A stretch of 64,000 nucleotides of DNA. Source: Natrinema ejinorense. Lineage in GTDB: Archaea; Halobacteriota; Halobacteria; Halobacteriales; Natrialbaceae. The position numbers and the translations under genes are program-made. Below, in pieces: positions 61,813 through 64,000 of the stretch. The notes below the pieces were generated by a model, which saw nothing but the letters and a program-made list of their open reading frames with translations, made no database searches and was not told the origin of the DNA. The first letter of the stretch is position 1; each line of letters begins with the position of its first letter. The stretch spans positions 2,542,001 through 2,606,000 of the forward strand of contig NZ_NXNI01000001.1 in assembly GCF_002494345.1 (NCBI RefSeq). The letters run 5' to 3'.

Positions 61813-64000
61813 ATGACTGAGGGGGACGTCGCGGCGTTTACGCATCTCGGAGCGACGGTTCGCGGTGCGCTCTCCGAACGCGGGTTCTCGCAGCCGACGG
61901 CTCCACAGCGACTGGCGATTCCGCCGCTGTCGGCCGGCGAGAACACGCTCGTGATCGCGCCCACCGGGAGCGGCAAGACCGAGACGGCGATGTTGCCCGT
62001 CTTCGATCACCTCGTCGCCGAGGAGGGGCCGCCCGAGGGGTTCGGCGCGCTCTACGTCACCCCGCTGCGGGCCTTGAACCGCGACATGCGCGAGCGCCTC
62101 GAGTGGTGGGGCGAGTACCTGGATCTCGAGGTCGACGTCCGCCACGGCGACACGACCCAGTACCAGCGCGGGAAACAGGCCGAAGACCCGCCGGACGTGC
62201 TGATCACGACGCCCGAGACCGTCCAGGCGATGCTCACCGGCGAACGGCTGCGCGAGGCGCTACAGGACGTCTCCCACGTCGTGATCGACGAAGTCCACGA
62301 ACTCGCCGCGTCCAAGCGGGGTGCGCAACTGGCCATCGGTCTCGAACGACTCCACGACCTTGCCGGGCGGTTTCAGCGGATCGGCCTCTCGGCGACGGTC
62401 GGCGATCCGGGAGAGGTCGGGCAGTTCCTCACGGGCGGTCGCCCCTGCGAGATCAGGGAGATCGACGTCGGGAGCAACGTCGACGTGACGGTCCGCGAAC
62501 CGGAGATCACCGAGGCGGACGAGCGATTGGCCGGCGAGCTCATGACCGAAGCCGACACGGCCAGCCACGTCCGACTGATTCGGGGCCTGGTCGCGGACCA
62601 CGAGTCGACGCTGATCTTCGTGAATACGCGCCAGACGGCGGAGGCGCTGGGGTCGCGATTCAAGGAGCTCGACTTACCGATCGGGGTCCACCACGGCTCG
62701 CTCTCGAAGGAGGCCCGGATCGACGTCGAGGACCGGTTCAAGGCCGGGGAACTCGACGGGTTGCTGTGTACGTCCTCGATGGAACTCGGGATCGACGTCG
62801 GACAGGTCGATCACGTGATCCAGTACAAGAGCCCGCGGCAGGTCACCCGACTCCTCCAGCGGATCGGCCGCGCGGGGCATCGCCAGGACGAGGTCTCGAG
62901 GGGCACGATCGTCACGACGCGGCCCGACGATACGTTCGAGGCGTTGTCGATCGCGCGCCGGGCCCGCGACGGCGAGGTCGAGCCGGCGGCGATCCACGAG
63001 GGGAGCCTGGACGTAGTCGCCAACCAGTTGCCGGCGATCGTCCAGAGTCGCGGGGACACGTACGTCGACGAGGCCGTCGAAACCGTCACGCGGTCGTATC
63101 CGTTCCGGAACGTCCCCGAAGCCACCGTCCGCGAGATCATCTCGGAACTCGACCGGAACCGGGTCCTCTGGTTCGACGAGGGGGAAGACCGCATCGAGAC
63201 CACCGGCGGCACGTGGCAGTACGTCTACGCGAATCTCTCGATGATCCCCGACGAGGAGACCTACGAGGTCCACGACATCGCCTCGGGAGGCCAGATCGGG
63301 ACCCTGGACGAGCGCTTCGTCGTCAACTTCGCCCAGCCCGGCGAAGTGTTCATCCAGCGGGGCGAGATGTGGCGGATCGCGGAAATCGACGACGAAGAGG
63401 CGCGGGTCAAGGTCAGCCCGATCGAGGACCCCGCCGGCGAGGTGCCCTCCTGGATCGGCCAGGAGATCCCCGTCCCCGCCGCGGTCGCGGGCGAGGTCGG
63501 CGAGATCCGGGCCGTCGCGGAACCGCAACTCGGAGCCGGGGCCGACGCCGCTGCGGTCGGTCACGAACTCGCAGGCCGCTATCCGGCCGACGAGTACACG
63601 CTGGCCGAGGCCTGCGAGCAACTCGAGGCTCAAGTCGAGAGCGAGTCGCCGATGCCGACGGCGGATCGACTGGTGCTCGAGCGACAGGGGCGGACGCTCG
63701 TGCTCAACGCGCCCTTCGGCCATACGGCCAACGAGACGCTCGGTCGGGTCCTCTCGGCACTGCTGGGCCAGCAGGCGGGCTCCTCGGTCGGCCTCGAGAC
63801 CGACCCCTACCGTATCGAACTCGAGGTGCCGAACTCGATCGCGACCAGCGACGTGGTCGCGGTGCTCGAGGAGACCGATCCCGATCACGTCGAGGCGATC
63901 GTCGAACTCGGACTCAAGCGCTCGGACGCGCTCGCCTTCCGGCTCGCGCAGGTCTCGGCGAAGTTCGGCGCGCTCAAACGCTGGCAAAACCGGGGCTCGG
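61813..64000 (+). CDS. lhr: Lhr-type superfamily 2 helicase, N-terminal 729 residues (3' end outside window)
   Basis: ATP-dependent 3'-5' nucleic-acid helicase with a repair role in archaea. Motif Q/PTAPQ, Walker A APTGSGKTET (about 49-58), motif II DEVHEL (about 159-164), motif III LSATVGD (about 193-199), motif V SSMELGIDVGQVDHVI, and motif VI QRIGRAGHR (about 352-360), followed by the Lhr winged-helix and core domain. The frame stays open to the window end. TATA-like ccttatcc about 25 bp upstream of ATG 61813. Confidence 0.9.
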   Translation, partial: MTEGDVAAFTHLGATVRGALSERGFSQPTAPQRLAIPPLSAGENTLVIAPTGSGKTETAMLPVFDHLVAEEGPPEGFGALYVTPLRALNRDMRERLEWWGEYLDLEVDVRHGDTTQYQRGKQAEDPPDVLITTPETVQAMLTGERLREALQDVSHVVIDEVHELAASKRGAQLAIGLERLHDLAGRFQRIGLSATVGDPGEVGQFLTGGRPCEIREIDVGSNVDVTVREPEITEADERLAGELMTEADTASHVRLIRGLVADHESTLIFVNTRQTAEALGSRFKELDLPIGVHHGSLSKEARIDVEDRFKAGELDGLLCTSSMELGIDVGQVDHVIQYKSPRQVTRLLQRIGRAGHRQDEVSRGTIVTTRPDDTFEALSIARRARDGEVEPAAIHEGSLDVVANQLPAIVQSRGDTYVDEAVETVTRSYPFRNVPEATVREIISELDRNRVLWFDEGEDRIETTGGTWQYVYANLSMIPDEETYEVHDIASGGQIGTLDERFVVNFAQPGEVFIQRGEMWRIAEIDDEEARVKVSPIEDPAGEVPSWIGQEIPVPAAVAGEVGEIRAVAEPQLGAGADAAAVGHELAGRYPADEYTLAEACEQLEAQVESESPMPTADRLVLERQGRTLVLNAPFGHTANETLGRVLSALLGQQAGSSVGLETDPYRIELEVPNSIATSDVVAVLEETDPDHVEAIVELGLKRSDALAFRLAQVSAKFGALKRWQNRGS

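Noticed and set aside
1-64000. CRISPR array
   Set aside because: No regularly spaced direct repeats; the only multi-copy repeats are the dispersed MITE-like elements, iron boxes and GTCTTAC sites.

Overview
The window is a stretch of haloarchaeal chromosome. It is GC-rich, encodes strongly acidic proteins, has TATA boxes 25-31 bp upstream of start codons (leaderless mRNAs), twin-arginine lipoproteins, an archaeal DnaG, aRF1, a geranylgeranyl-reductase-family enzyme, and an FtsZ2/CdrS/CdrL division cluster. The overall impression is a Natrinema/Haloterrigena-type genome, but the genus is inferred from general resemblance and not shown by the sequence.

Layout. 0-9 kb: 3' end of a copper nitrite reductase, membrane and stress proteins, two universal stress proteins, a lipoprotein, a geranylgeranyl reductase family enzyme, a two-RCK potassium channel and a ZIP metal transporter. 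9-26 kb: mostly housekeeping genes (archaeal CoaD, isochorismatase/YqcI pair, DnaG, ABC-2 exporter, MFS transporter, AstE-like plus threonine-synthase-like operon, Nudix, uridine kinase, ArgS, MinD, aRF1) and a second lipoprotein paralogous to the first.

26-39 kb: the most system-like part. Five copies of the palindrome TTAGG-N4-CCTAA (one with a mismatch), the half-element of DtxR/IdeR iron boxes, sit on promoters of a flippase-like membrane protein, a reversibly-glycosylated-polypeptide-like enzyme, an iron-binding FbpA-type lipoprotein (followed by a GT39-like membrane glycosyltransferase), a GT2 glycosyltransferase and a gluconate-dehydrogenase-subunit-3/GMC oxidoreductase operon. An FbpB-type iron permease lies at the far end. 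The reading offered is an iron-responsive block combining iron uptake with surface glycan synthesis. No ATPase for the transporter and no regulator gene is in view.

39-55 kb: SRAP and endonuclease IV genes diverge from each other; a DUF6230/DUF6114 pair; a Bat-type HTH regulator; an R2-like ligand-binding oxidase (R2lox) in a tight operon with a 2Fe-2S ferredoxin; NcsA; then ftsZ2-cdrS-cdrL with five copies of GTCTTAC around the cdrS promoter. 55-57.7 kb: tRNA-Tyr followed by a decayed accessory segment (frameshifted SWIM zinc-finger gene, ribbon-helix-helix gene broken by an 80-bp palindromic element, AT-rich membrane gene, transposase remnant). 57.7-64 kb: a MacB/FtsX-type ABC cassette and the start of an Lhr-type helicase.

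Four copies of one 80-bp palindromic MITE-like element occur (8165, 45379, 56129, 57094). No CRISPR array, rRNA or intact insertion sequence was seen.
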